This document shows positions 26,465 through 35,045 of a stretch of DNA of 64,000 nucleotides, in pieces. A program made the translations under genes and the position numbers. Position 1 is the stretch's first letter, and the number at the start of each line of letters is the position of its first letter. Where the stretch lies: the NCBI GenBank assembly GCA_021779195.1, contig JAJYBB010000005.1, positions 93,185-157,184 on the forward strand. The letters are read 5' to 3'. This DNA comes from Bacteroidota bacterium (lineage in GTDB: Bacteria > Bacteroidota > Bacteroidia > Bacteroidales > Paludibacteraceae). The notes beneath the pieces are model-generated. The model had not been told where the DNA came from, did no database searches, and was given only the letters and a program-made list of their open reading frames with translations.

Positions 26465-27351
26465 TTTGTTTGCATTTTGTTGATAATAAACGAAGGACGC
26501 AGTCGTTTAAGTACATAATATGGTTGATTTTCAGCGCCAAATCCACGGTAAAACCGTAAAACTCCTTCAATGCGTGAGCCTTCAAAATCGAGCCATTTTT
26601 GTTGATTGCAATTTCGCTGAATCAAAGTATTGATTAGTAAGAACATGGCCGATGAAGATTTACCTTCGTTGTTTGATACTGGTAATAAATTGATTATCCT
26701 TTCCCCTGAAATTAGAAAACAGCCAGCAGCAATTAGTTTATTTTCATTGGAATATACTCCAGCTATTTCAATTTGTTTATTTTCAATACCAATTTCGATG
26801 AGTGTTTCTAAAAGCTCTGTTTTTACAACGTGATAATTTTTTTTTGTTTCATTATACAGTTCGATAAATTTTTTTTTCGGTATTCCAAACTGAATCTGAA
26901 GATTTAACTTTTCAGCTTTTTCAATATTCCTGATTGTGTTTTTTGAATAATGATTTCTAATGTCATCGTATATATCCTGTAAATCAAGCATTAAATTTGG
27001 AAATGCAGTAGCTTTATCTGAATAATTTTCAGCATTTAAATTGATTTCATAGCTGTAATATGGAATTTCTTTGATAAAAATATCAATTGTTTCCCTTGAA
27101 ATCTTATTATCGGAAAACACCCCCAATTGTTGCGTTAGTGCTGGTTGAACTAAATATGGTATTTTATATTTAGTTTTTACGGGAAGTGGCATTACATATT
27201 TATAATCGCTTGTAACTAACGCTTCCCAATTGGGTGAAACAACATCTAAATACCAGCTGAAGGCATAAGCTATACTGTTATAAGCATTTGAGATAGCGGT
27301 ATCCCAACGTTCGAAGTCGATTTCATTATTTCGCAAATGTAAAAGTTCCAT
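26461..27351 (-). CDS. FemAB-like GNAT-fold acyl/aminoacyltransferase
   Basis: 296 residues; the first gene of the operon. The pattern fits the FemAB/GNAT-fold proteins common in Bacteroidetes glycan loci: IAYAFSWYLDVVSPNWEALV at the N-terminus, then YSKNTIRNIEKAEKLNLQIQFG near 140, IAGVYSNENKLIAAGCFLISGERIINLLPVSNNEGKSS (~195-230) and LDFEGSRIEGVLRFYRGFGAENQPYYVLKRL (~258-290). The last of these is the typical acyl-CoA N-acyltransferase C-terminal motif. Members transfer amino acids (FemX) or acyl groups to cell-wall or exopolysaccharide precursors. Which group is moved here is not readable. A consensus promoter lies 27-57 bases upstream. Confidence 0.75.
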   Translation of the reverse strand: MELLHLRNNEIDFERWDTAISNAYNSIAYAFSWYLDVVSPNWEALVTSDYKYVMPLPVKTKYKIPYLVQPALTQQLGVFSDNKISRETIDIFIKEIPYYSYEINLNAENYSDKATAFPNLMLDLQDIYDDIRNHYSKNTIRNIEKAEKLNLQIQFGIPKKKFIELYNETKKNYHVVKTELLETLIEIGIENKQIEIAGVYSNENKLIAAGCFLISGERIINLLPVSNNEGKSSSAMFLLINTLIQRNCNQQKWLDFEGSRIEGVLRFYRGFGAENQPYYVLKRLRPSFIINKMQTK

Positions 27352-27377
27352 GTTAAGGGGTTTGAAAAATAATTAAA

Positions 27378-27408
27378 CAAAAGTACATGATTTTGATGAA
27401 AAATACAA
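27378..27408 (-). promoter_or_regulatory. promoter of the FemAB-glycosyltransferase-flippase operon
   Basis: On the minus strand, TTG (27408-27406), 20 bases, TACTTTTG (27385-27378): full consensus. The leader would be ~21 bases. Confidence 0.75.
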
Positions 27409-27448
27409 GCATAATGCAAGAATAATGAAGCAAATTTTAATAGATAAT

Positions 27449-27479
27449 TTGTTTATTCAAAATTATTACTGTAATTTTG
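27449..27479 (+). promoter_or_regulatory. bactofilin gene promoter
   Basis: TTG (27449-27451), 20 bases, TAATTTTG (27472-27479); ATG 29 bases further on. It is divergent from the glycan operon promoter, with 40 bases between the two -33 elements. Confidence 0.75.
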
Positions 27480-27508
27480 AATTTTCAAAATAAAGATTTC
27501 AAATTATT

Positions 27509-27874
27509 ATGGCAAAAGAAGTTGTTGCAAATGCCGGCGCGATGTACAATGCATTGACAAATGGGAGTAAAATAGTTGGGAAAATATTGGCCGACAGTGA
27601 TTTTCGCATTGATGGAGAGGTTGAAGGGGACATTCTTTGTAAAGGGAAAGTCGTTATTGGACAAAAAGGATTTTTAAAAGGATCGATTTCATGTGTGAGT
27701 GCCGAAGTAATCGGGACCGTTGAAGGCGATATACATGTTACCGAAATGTTATCGCTTCGTGCTTCAGCTTTTATAACAGGAGATGTACGAACCAAAATTT
27801 TAATGGTCGAACCCAATGCTATTTTTAATGGTACTTGTTCAATGCGCAGTACCGATTTTAAACCCGATGAATAA
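27509..27874 (+). CDS. bactofilin (polymer-forming cytoskeletal protein)
   Basis: 121 residues. The central beta-helix of bactofilins is clear: KIVGKILADSDFRIDGEVEG, DILCKGKVVIGQKGFLKGSI, VEGDIHVTEMLSLRASAFITGDV, with the short flexible tails usual for the family. Bactofilins self-assemble into nucleotide-free filaments at the inner membrane and often localise cell-wall or polysaccharide enzymes. Its divergent position next to a glycan-transfer operon fits a role in organising envelope synthesis, though this is inference. It is monocistronic, with its own promoter and terminator. Confidence 0.93.
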   Translation: MAKEVVANAGAMYNALTNGSKIVGKILADSDFRIDGEVEGDILCKGKVVIGQKGFLKGSISCVSAEVIGTVEGDIHVTEMLSLRASAFITGDVRTKILMVEPNAIFNGTCSMRSTDFKPDE

Positions 27875-27910
27875 GTAATTTTATATGAAAAATTGTTCCT
27901 TTTTAAACTG

Positions 27911-27943
27911 CGTTGATGTAACTGTTGTTATCTCAACGTTTTT
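27911..27943 (+). terminator. intrinsic terminator after the bactofilin gene
   Basis: CGTTGA-T-GTAAC (27911-27922) pairs with GTTA-TC-TCAACG (27927-27938) around a 4-base loop, with one mismatch and one wobble, followed by five T and a T-rich tail. Confidence 0.75.
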
Positions 27944-28022
27944 GTTTTTCTTTGTTTCGAAAAAAATATAATTATTTATGAATTATGGAGGAGTTCAAAT
28001 TTAATATTAAAATTACGCTGAA

Positions 28023-29009
28023 ATGAAATACAAAGCATTGGTTGTCAAAGAAAATGAAGGACAATTCAGTTCATCTGTTCAAACATGTGATACCGATTTA
28101 TTACCGGCAGGAGATGTGCTAATACAGGTTTTTTACTCATCTTTGAATTATAAGGATGCATTATCGGCAATTGGCAATAAAGGCGTAACAAAATCATATC
28201 CTCATACGCCTGGAATTGATGCTGCCGGAGAAGTGAAATATTCATCTGTTGCTCAGTTTTCAAAAGGCGAAAAAGTAATTGTATCAGGTTATGATTTAGG
28301 AATGAACACGGCAGGAGGATTCGGACAATATATACGCGTTCCTTCAGCCTGGGTAGTAAAGCTTCCCGAAGGCTTATCTCTTAAGGAAGCTATGATTATT
28401 GGTACAGCCGGTTTTACAGCCGGAATTTCGATTATGCGATTAAGTCAGCTGGTAAAGCCTGACGATGGCAAAATCATCGTTTCAGGAGCTACCGGTGGAG
28501 TTGGGTCAATGGCTCTTTCATTGCTTCATAAATTGGGTTATGCATCGGTGGCTGTCTCGGGAAAAGCAACTGAAACCAAATTTTTAAAACAATTGGGTGC
28601 TAATGAAATTATTACTAGGTCCGAATTTGAAAAAGTGGATAAACGTCCCATTTTGTCGGGCATTTATGCAGGGGGAATCGATTCAGTTGGAGGACCAATT
28701 TTAGAAAATATGATTAAAACTTTAAAACCACTTGGCGTAGTTACAACTTGCGGAAGTGTGTCGTCTTCTCAACTCAATTTATCTGTATTTCCGTTTATTT
28801 TACGCGGAATCAGTTTGATCGGGATTTCGGCACAAAATTACCCAATGTCCATGCGAAAAGATTTGTGGCAGCGGTTTTCTAACGATTTAAAACCTTATAA
28901 TTTAAACGAATTGTTGAATGAAATTCGTTTAGATGAACTGCCGGATGCCATTTTGAAAATTTTAAATGGACAGCTGAAAGGACGAACCGTTGTAAATTTA
29001 ATTGATTAA
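28023..29009 (+). CDS. YhdH/AcuI-type zinc-independent quinone oxidoreductase family enzyme
   Basis: 328 residues of the medium-chain dehydrogenase/reductase fold. The N-terminal catalytic domain has VFYSSLNYKDALSAIGNKGVTKSYPHTPGIDAAGEV, the signature of the YhdH/AcuI subfamily. The nucleotide-binding domain has VSGATGGVGSMALSLLHKLGY near 157, where GxGxxG-type binding of NADPH is expected. AcuI enzymes reduce acrylyl-CoA to propionyl-CoA; others are general enone reductases. No zinc-binding Cys cluster is present. The substrate here is not shown by neighbours. The next gene, dapL, starts 170 bases away. Confidence 0.88.
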   Translation: MKYKALVVKENEGQFSSSVQTCDTDLLPAGDVLIQVFYSSLNYKDALSAIGNKGVTKSYPHTPGIDAAGEVKYSSVAQFSKGEKVIVSGYDLGMNTAGGFGQYIRVPSAWVVKLPEGLSLKEAMIIGTAGFTAGISIMRLSQLVKPDDGKIIVSGATGGVGSMALSLLHKLGYASVAVSGKATETKFLKQLGANEIITRSEFEKVDKRPILSGIYAGGIDSVGGPILENMIKTLKPLGVVTTCGSVSSSQLNLSVFPFILRGISLIGISAQNYPMSMRKDLWQRFSNDLKPYNLNELLNEIRLDELPDAILKILNGQLKGRTVVNLID

Positions 29010-29012
29010 AAT

Positions 29013-29034
29013 ACAAATGTTTATATTCATTTGT
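29013..29034 (+). terminator. possible weak terminator hairpin
   Basis: ACAAATG and CATTTGT form a 7-bp AT-rich stem around 8 bases immediately after the stop codon; there is no strong T-run, so its function is uncertain. Confidence 0.3.
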
Positions 29035-29179
29035 TGGGTCGACACTTTTTAGAAATACGAAATCATTATTGACTCAAAATTAGATTTTCGTTCAAATGGT
29101 TTTTTAAATCAAAAATAAATGTGCAATTTTGTACTCTGTTTGGAGTAAAACAATTTTATTTCATAATTTTCTTCCTCTC

Positions 29180-30412
29180 ATGGCATTAGCGAACGAGAAT
29201 TACCTTAAAACTCCTGAAATTTCCTATTTCGACGAAATAGAAAAACGTGTCAATGCTTTTAAAACAATACATCCAAATGCCAAACTTATTCGGTTGGGAG
29301 TTGGTGATGTTACGCGTCCATTACCAAACGAGGTACTGAAAGCATTGCATGACGCTGTAAATGAACAAGCCGATGTGGAAACGTTTAAAGGTTACGGACC
29401 CCCAAAAGGTTATGATTTTTTAATTGACAAGATTCTGAAGGAGTATCGATCAATTGGCGTTACATTGGATAAAGAAAGTATTTTTATTAGTCATGGAGCT
29501 AAATCTGAGATTGGAAATATAGGTCATGTGCTCGGACGTGATAATATTATTGCAATTACTGATCCTGTTTATCCAGTTTACGAGAATGCAACAATTATGA
29601 GCGGAAGGGCGGGTTTTCTAAATGAGGAAGATCAAAAGTGGAGTAATATTGTGTATCTTCGCTGTTCATCCGAAACAAATTTTTTGCCTCAATTGCCAAA
29701 TGAAAAGGTAGATGTAATATATCTTTGCAATCCGAATAATCCAACCGGAACCGTTTTAAATCGCGTTGAATTAAAACATTGGGTAGATTATGCTATTGAG
29801 CATCGGAGTATAATTGTGTACGATGGTGCATACCATACTTATATTACCGAACCAGATATACCGCAAAGTATTTATGAAATTAAAGGAGCAAAAAAAGTAG
29901 CAATTGAAATCCGAACTTATTCAAAATCTGCCGGATTTACTGGGCTTCGATGTGGTTATACTGTGTTTCCTCCTGAATTGATGGTGTTTACAAAAATGGG
30001 AGAACAAGTACAATTAACGAAATTATGGAGTCGACGTAAATTTAATTATACAAATGGTGTTTCCTATATTGTTCAAAAAGCTGCCGAGGCGACTTATTCA
30101 CGAAAAGGGAAAGCTGAAACTTCAGAATTGGTAAATTACTATTTAATCAATGCATCAATAATCAGAAACGAACTTAGTGGATTGGGTTTTGAGGTTTACG
30201 GCGGTATAAATTCTCCTTATATTTGGATTGGAACCCCTGAACATCAGCCATCTTGGAAATATTTTCAGCAATTATTATACGAAAATCATATTGTTGCTAC
30301 TCCGGGAGTTGCTTTTGGAATGTCGGGCGAAGGATATATGCGCTTTACAGGTTTTAGCTCTCGCGAAGCAACTGAAGAAGCCATGAAAAGAATTCGAAAT
30401 GGAAGTTTTTGA
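29180..30412 (+). CDS. dapL: LL-diaminopimelate aminotransferase
   Basis: The ATG at 29180 gives MALANENYLKTPEISYFDEI, the usual start of the family, and 410 residues; the TTG at 29129 only adds unrelated residues. DapL converts tetrahydrodipicolinate directly to LL-diaminopimelate with glutamate as amino donor, feeding lysine and peptidoglycan synthesis. It is a class I/II PLP aminotransferase: KGYGPPKGYDFL (~70-81), ISHGAKSEIGNIG, CNPNNPTGT (183-191), VYDGAYHTYI, and the PLP Lys249 in RTYSKSAGFTGLRCGY. Presence of DapL suggests the succinylase/acetylase steps are bypassed. No other dap genes are adjacent. Confidence 0.96.
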   Translation: MALANENYLKTPEISYFDEIEKRVNAFKTIHPNAKLIRLGVGDVTRPLPNEVLKALHDAVNEQADVETFKGYGPPKGYDFLIDKILKEYRSIGVTLDKESIFISHGAKSEIGNIGHVLGRDNIIAITDPVYPVYENATIMSGRAGFLNEEDQKWSNIVYLRCSSETNFLPQLPNEKVDVIYLCNPNNPTGTVLNRVELKHWVDYAIEHRSIIVYDGAYHTYITEPDIPQSIYEIKGAKKVAIEIRTYSKSAGFTGLRCGYTVFPPELMVFTKMGEQVQLTKLWSRRKFNYTNGVSYIVQKAAEATYSRKGKAETSELVNYYLINASIIRNELSGLGFEVYGGINSPYIWIGTPEHQPSWKYFQQLLYENHIVATPGVAFGMSGEGYMRFTGFSSREATEEAMKRIRNGSF

Positions 30413-30490
30413 GTCTTTTCACCTAATTATTTTTTAATAAATCTGATCTTGATTTACTTTATAATATATGAATAATTTAACAAAAATGCT

Positions 30491-32332
30491 ATGTGTGGAA
30501 TTGTAGGTTATATCGGAAATAAACAAGCCTATCCGATACTTATTAAAGGGCTTCAGAGATTAGAATACAGGGGATATGACAGTGCCGGTATTGCATTGTT
30601 AAATGGAGATAAATTAAATATCTATAAAACAAAAGGTAAAGTATCCGATTTAAAAAGATTTGCGGAACAACAAGATGTGCATGGAACCGTGGGAATTGCA
30701 CATACTCGTTGGGCGACCCATGGTGAACCAAATCAAGTAAATGCGCATCCACATTATTCTGAATCCGAAGAGTTAGCATTGATTCATAATGGAATTATTG
30801 AAAACTATTCAGTGCTGAAACAAGGATTAAAAGAACATGGATATTCTTTCAAAAGTGAAACTGACACTGAAGTATTGGTACAACTTATTGAATTTTTTAA
30901 AAAAACAAATAATGTTGATTTATTTACGGCGGTTCAATTAGCATTAAATCAAGTAGTTGGTGCTTATGCTATCGCAATTATCGAAAGAAATCAACCCGAT
31001 ATTATTGTAGCAGCCCGCAAAGGAAGCCCCTTGGTCGTTGGTATTGGAGAGGATGAGTATTTCTTAGCTTCAGATGCAACCCCAATTATTGAATATACCG
31101 ACAAAGTTGTTTATATCGGAGAAGAGGAAATAGTCGCTCTAAGACGTGATAAACAATTGAAAATAAAAACAATAGCTAATGTTGAAAAAACGCCTGATGT
31201 TAAAAAATTAGAACTTACACTGAGTCAGCTTGAAAAAGGCGGTTTTCCACATTTCATGTTAAAAGAAATTTTTGAACAACCTAAAACATTAAGTGATAGT
31301 ATGCGTGGCAGGGTAAATATTGAAGAAAACAATATCACATTGTCCGGATTTATTGATAATCGAGAAAAATTTATGAATGCTAAACGCATCATCATAACTG
31401 CATGTGGAACATCGTGGCATTCAGCCTTAATCGGTAAATACGCAATTGAAGAGTTTGCGCGTGTTCCGGTGGAGGTTGAATATTCATCTGAATTTCGATA
31501 TCGCAAGCCTGTAATCAATCAGGAAGATATCGTAATTGCCATTTCACAATCTGGAGAAACAGCCGATACATTGGCTGCAGTTGAATTAGCCAAATCAAAA
31601 GGGGCGTTTATATTTGGTATATGTAATGTGGTTGGTTCATCTATCCCACGTAACACTCATTCAGGATGTTATACACATGCCGGACCTGAGATTGGAGTTG
31701 CTTCCACAAAAGCATTTACTGCACAAGTTACAGTACTCACTATGCTGGCAATGATGTTGGGTAAAGAAAAAGGGTTTCTTTCTCAAGATCGTTATTTGAA
31801 AATCGTTCATGAATTGGCTCGAATACCTGATAAAATTTCGGAGATTCTCAAACAAAATGATCATATCGCCCAGTTTGCCAAGACCTACACCTATGCGCAA
31901 AATTTCATTTATCTCGGGCGTGGTTATAATTTTCCGGTAGCTTTGGAAGGTGCGTTGAAGTTAAAGGAGATTTCCTACATTCATGCCGAAGGTTATCCGG
32001 CTGCGGAAATGAAACATGGCCCAATTGCTTTAATAAGTCAAGAAATGCCGGTCGTTGTGATCGCTTCCAGTGCAGGTATGTACGAAAAAGTAGTGAGCAA
32101 TATTCAAGAAATTAAAGCGCGTAAAGGAAGAATTATTTCGATTGTTACAGAAGGTGATTCCGTAGTTAAAAACATGTCTGACTATTCAATTAGTATTCCT
32201 GATACAGAGGAATGTTTGGTGCCTTTATTAGCTGTTATTCCGCTTCAACTTTTAGCATATCATATCGCTGTGGCAAAAGGCTGTGATGTCGATCAACCAC
32301 GAAATTTAGCAAAATCAGTTACAGTAGAATAA
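30491..32332 (+). CDS. glmS: glutamine-fructose-6-phosphate aminotransferase (isomerising)
   Basis: 613 residues, normal length. GlmS makes glucosamine 6-phosphate from fructose 6-phosphate and glutamine, the entry to UDP-GlcNAc. The class II amidotransferase domain starts with the nucleophile Cys2 (MCGIVGYIGNKQAYP, LEYRGYDSAGIAL) and has HTRWATHGEPNQVNAHPH and LIHNGIIENY. Two SIS domains follow (ITACGTSWHSALIGKYAIEE, AISQSGETADTLAAVE, AEGYPAAEMKHGPIALI), and it ends in the conserved LAKSVTVE. No ribozyme-like leader is evident in the 78 bases before it. An intrinsic terminator separates it from the PurF-like gene. Confidence 0.98.
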   Translation: MCGIVGYIGNKQAYPILIKGLQRLEYRGYDSAGIALLNGDKLNIYKTKGKVSDLKRFAEQQDVHGTVGIAHTRWATHGEPNQVNAHPHYSESEELALIHNGIIENYSVLKQGLKEHGYSFKSETDTEVLVQLIEFFKKTNNVDLFTAVQLALNQVVGAYAIAIIERNQPDIIVAARKGSPLVVGIGEDEYFLASDATPIIEYTDKVVYIGEEEIVALRRDKQLKIKTIANVEKTPDVKKLELTLSQLEKGGFPHFMLKEIFEQPKTLSDSMRGRVNIEENNITLSGFIDNREKFMNAKRIIITACGTSWHSALIGKYAIEEFARVPVEVEYSSEFRYRKPVINQEDIVIAISQSGETADTLAAVELAKSKGAFIFGICNVVGSSIPRNTHSGCYTHAGPEIGVASTKAFTAQVTVLTMLAMMLGKEKGFLSQDRYLKIVHELARIPDKISEILKQNDHIAQFAKTYTYAQNFIYLGRGYNFPVALEGALKLKEISYIHAEGYPAAEMKHGPIALISQEMPVVVIASSAGMYEKVVSNIQEIKARKGRIISIVTEGDSVVKNMSDYSISIPDTEECLVPLLAVIPLQLLAYHIAVAKGCDVDQPRNLAKSVTVE

Positions 32333-32339
32333 AATTAAT

Positions 32340-32370
32340 CAGCCCCTTCGTTTTATCGGCGGGGCTGTTT
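32340..32370 (+). terminator. intrinsic terminator after glmS
   Basis: CAGCCCC (32340-32346) pairs with GGGGCTG (32361-32367), with an inner CG/CG pair and a TTTTAT loop, followed by TTT and a T-rich stretch. Confidence 0.85.
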
Positions 32371-32422
32371 AATTAATTTTTTCTTTTGGACAAAAATAAA
32401 AATAAAATAAATTGAAAATTTT

Positions 32423-34228
32423 ATGTGCGGAATTGCAATGATTAGGCTGCTGAAGCCATTAGATTATTATCAGGAAAAATATGGTTCTTGGCAATACGGT
32501 TTGCAAAAAATGTATTTATTAATGGAAAAACAGCATAACCGCGGACAAGAAGGAGCCGGATTGGCGACTGTCAAGTTGGATATGCCATCCGGTGAAGAAT
32601 ATATTTGGAGAGAGCGGGTTGAAGGAAAAAATGCAATTCAAGAAATTTTCACTTCAATACATCAAAAAGTTGAAAACCAACCAACTGAGATCGTTGCTGA
32701 TTGTCAACAATCCAAAATGAAATTCGATTTCGCAGGCGAACTTTATTTGGGTCATCTCCGGTATAGTACCACCGGAAGAAGCGGTTTATCAAATATTCAT
32801 CCTTTTTTGAGACGTCACAACTGGAAAAACCGTTCAATGGTGCTTGCTGGAAATTTTAACTTGACCAATGTGGATGAGATGTTCGATTATTTAACACTAA
32901 AAGGTCAACATCCGCGTGATAAAGGCGATACTTTTTTAATGCTCGAATCACTTGGATTTCAACTTGATAAAGAAGTTCAACGTGAATATGACACAATAAA
33001 AAAACGTTACAGCAACGATTTAATAATTACTCAAAAAATAGAAGAAAATTTAGATATAGCTTCCTTTATCCGAAAATCAGAAAAAATGTGGGATGGCGGC
33101 TATACCATTTGTGGAATGTTAGGACATGGCGATGCATTCGTTTTTCGTGATCCAAATGGCATACGTCCCGGTTTTTATTATGCCGATGACGAAATTGTTG
33201 TAGTGGCTTCTGAACGTGCTGTTATTCAAACTGCAATGAACGTGAAAGAGGAACATGTACATGAATTGAACCCCGGAGGGATTATGATTATTAAAAAAAA
33301 TGGTCAAATCAAGTTCGATCTCATTCGTACAGCTGCACCAAAGTTATCGCAATGTTCGTTTGAGCGAATTTATTTTTCACGTGGAAGTGATGTGGATATA
33401 TATCGTGAAAGGAAGAAATTGGGAGAGTCATTATCGACTCAGATAATTAAAGCTATTGATAATGAGATAGATAATACTGTCTTTTCATTTATTCCGAATA
33501 CGGCAGAAGTGGCATTTTATGGAATGAAAGATGGCATTAAGGCATTGAATAATCAATCTATTCGCGTGGAAAAAGTATTGATTAAAGACATTAAATTACG
33601 CACTTTTATTTCAACTAATTCTGAACGTGATGATTTAGCAACCCACGTTTATGATATAACTTATGGCTCAATTCGACGGGGTAAAGTTGACAATTTGGTA
33701 GCAATAGACGACTCGATTGTGCGTGGCACGACATTAAAACAGAGTATTTTGAAAATTCTTTATCGGTTAGAACCAAAAAAAATTGTCATTGTATCATCTT
33801 CACCCCAAGTTCGATATCCCGATTACTATGGCATTGATATGTCTCGCATGAATGAGTTTTGTGCTTTCAGGGCTGCGATTGCTTTATTGAAAGAAACCGG
33901 TCGTCAATCAGTTATTGATGAAGTTTATCGTAAATCAAAAGCTCAAGAGCATTATTCAAAGGAAAAAGTAATTAATTACGTTACCGAAATATATGAGCAA
34001 TTTACTCAGGATGAGGTTTCACGTAAAATTGCACAAATGCTTACTCCGCCTGAAGTTGATTGCCCTGTCGAATTGGTTTATCAAACCATCGATGGTTTAC
34101 ATTTGGCTTGCCCAAATCATACAGGCGATTGGTATTTTACTGGAAATTATCCTACTCCAGGGGGTAATAGATTGGTGAATCAAGCATTTATTAATTTTTA
34201 TGAAGGAAGAGACTATCTTAACGATTAG
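32423..34228 (+). CDS. PurF-like glutamine amidotransferase/phosphoribosyltransferase
   Basis: 601 residues, longer than a typical PurF (~470-510). Domain 1 is a class II amidotransferase with Cys2 exposed (MCGIAMIRLL, no propeptide), QHNRGQEGAG (~49-58) and YLGHLRYSTTGRSGLSNIHPF (~112-132). Domain 2 is a type I phosphoribosyltransferase with the PRPP loop VAIDDSIVRGTTLKQS and SSSPQVRYPDYYGIDM. The oxyanion motif usually written HNGN reads GNFN here (LAGNFNLTN), and segments around 75-110 and 165-215 are insertions. It may be the functional amidophosphoribosyltransferase of purine synthesis, or a relative; I know of similar long proteins next to glmS in Bacteroides. The gene is followed by the cupin after 27 bases. 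Confidence 0.8.
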   Translation: MCGIAMIRLLKPLDYYQEKYGSWQYGLQKMYLLMEKQHNRGQEGAGLATVKLDMPSGEEYIWRERVEGKNAIQEIFTSIHQKVENQPTEIVADCQQSKMKFDFAGELYLGHLRYSTTGRSGLSNIHPFLRRHNWKNRSMVLAGNFNLTNVDEMFDYLTLKGQHPRDKGDTFLMLESLGFQLDKEVQREYDTIKKRYSNDLIITQKIEENLDIASFIRKSEKMWDGGYTICGMLGHGDAFVFRDPNGIRPGFYYADDEIVVVASERAVIQTAMNVKEEHVHELNPGGIMIIKKNGQIKFDLIRTAAPKLSQCSFERIYFSRGSDVDIYRERKKLGESLSTQIIKAIDNEIDNTVFSFIPNTAEVAFYGMKDGIKALNNQSIRVEKVLIKDIKLRTFISTNSERDDLATHVYDITYGSIRRGKVDNLVAIDDSIVRGTTLKQSILKILYRLEPKKIVIVSSSPQVRYPDYYGIDMSRMNEFCAFRAAIALLKETGRQSVIDEVYRKSKAQEHYSKEKVINYVTEIYEQFTQDEVSRKIAQMLTPPEVDCPVELVYQTIDGLHLACPNHTGDWYFTGNYPTPGGNRLVNQAFINFYEGRDYLND

Positions 34229-34255
34229 CCATTGTCAATTAATAGATAACATAAT

Positions 34256-34591
34256 ATGAAAAGCGAAAATTTCATCGTTGGCGAAAAAACCGAATGGTTT
34301 CAGGTAAATGAAGGAATGCGCCGCCAGATACTTGGATATGATGATCAACTGATGATGGTGAAAGTTGAATTTAAAAAGGGTGGCATCGGATATGAGCATC
34401 ATCATTTACATTGTCAATGCTCGTTCGTTGTCAGTGGTGTGTTTGAATTTCAGATCGGAGAGATAGTCAAAATTGTTAAATCCGGTGATGGGCTTTTTAT
34501 TGAGCCTCATGTTTTACATGGTGTTAAATGTATTGAGGAAGGAGTATTGATTGATACTTTTAGTCCAACACGCAATGATTTTCTTGTATAG
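34256..34591 (+). CDS. small cupin protein (KdgF-like)
   Basis: 111 residues forming one cupin barrel. Metal ligands are visible in YEHHHLHCQCSFVVSG (~43-58; His-x-His plus the residue before SFVVSG) and EPHVLHGVKC (~81-90). KdgF-like cupins linearise the unsaturated uronates produced by pectin and alginate lyases, but many small cupins are sugar isomerases or have unknown roles. The gene follows the PurF-like gene by only 27 bases and has no promoter of its own, so it is probably co-transcribed. A link to the distant rhamnogalacturonan lyase is possible but not shown. Confidence 0.7.
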   Translation: MKSENFIVGEKTEWFQVNEGMRRQILGYDDQLMMVKVEFKKGGIGYEHHHLHCQCSFVVSGVFEFQIGEIVKIVKSGDGLFIEPHVLHGVKCIEEGVLIDTFSPTRNDFLV

Positions 34592-34885
34592 AATGCCACC
34601 CATTTTAAATGTTTGATATTAGTTGACAATACTTTATAAATTTAAAAATATATTAATTTTGAGTTTTGATGTTTAATAATAGAGTTTAATTTATTGGGAT
34701 CTGATAAACTTTAATATAAACTTTTTGAAAACTGTACTTTGCAAAAGGTTTGACATTTTATAGTCTCTATATGACTTAAAATACATACTTTCGTGCCTAT
34801 GGGACTTTCTAAAAACAGCATCCCAGCGACAGTCAGCCAATTAATATTTTGCATTATCTATTTCTGTACATTTTTGTGTACATAT
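34592..34885. other. intergenic region with a 46-codon frame ending in tRNA-Pro
   Basis: AT-rich spacer. An ATG frame at 34799-34939 (MGLSKNSIPATVSQLIFC...) runs through the tRNA terminator into the tRNA 3' end, so it is unlikely to be a real gene. TGTACA occurs twice, six bases apart, at 34865-34882. The cupin/PurF-like transcript probably ends somewhere here; no other terminator is evident. Confidence 0.35.
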
Positions 34886-34927
34886 AAAAATCAGCCACAT
34901 ACATTTTACTGTAAGTGGCTGATTTTT
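34886..34927 (-). terminator. intrinsic terminator of tRNA-Pro
   Basis: AAAAATCAGCCAC (34886-34898) and its exact complement (34915-34927) form a 13-bp stem with T-runs on both sides, starting 3 bases beyond the tRNA 3' end on the minus strand. It may also stop the plus-strand cupin transcript. Confidence 0.85.
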
Positions 34928-34930
34928 AAG

Positions 34931-35005
34931 TCGGGGTAGCGGGATTCGAACCCACGACCCCCTGCTCCCAAAGCAGGTGCGCTAACCGGACTGCGCTACA
35001 CCCCG
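34931..35005 (-). tRNA. tRNA-Pro (anticodon TGG)
   Basis: On the minus strand the acceptor CGGGGTG pairs with TACCCCG (one G-U pair), discriminator A. The anticodon arm CCTGC-TTTGGGA-GCAGG has TGG at 34970-34968. D-arm and T-arm (GGTTCGAAT) are normal. Length 75, no encoded CCA. Confidence 0.95.
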
Positions 35006-35045
35006 AAATTTCATTATTATTTGCGCGGAGATTTTTTTGAAAAAT

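Noticed and set aside
24042..27351. Defence or mobile element in the spacer-tRNA region
   Set aside because: All three genes are readable as envelope-glycan functions; no integrase, nuclease or toxin is present.
30413..30490. glmS ribozyme upstream of glmS
   Set aside because: The spacer is only 78 bases and AT-rich, with no ribozyme-like structure.
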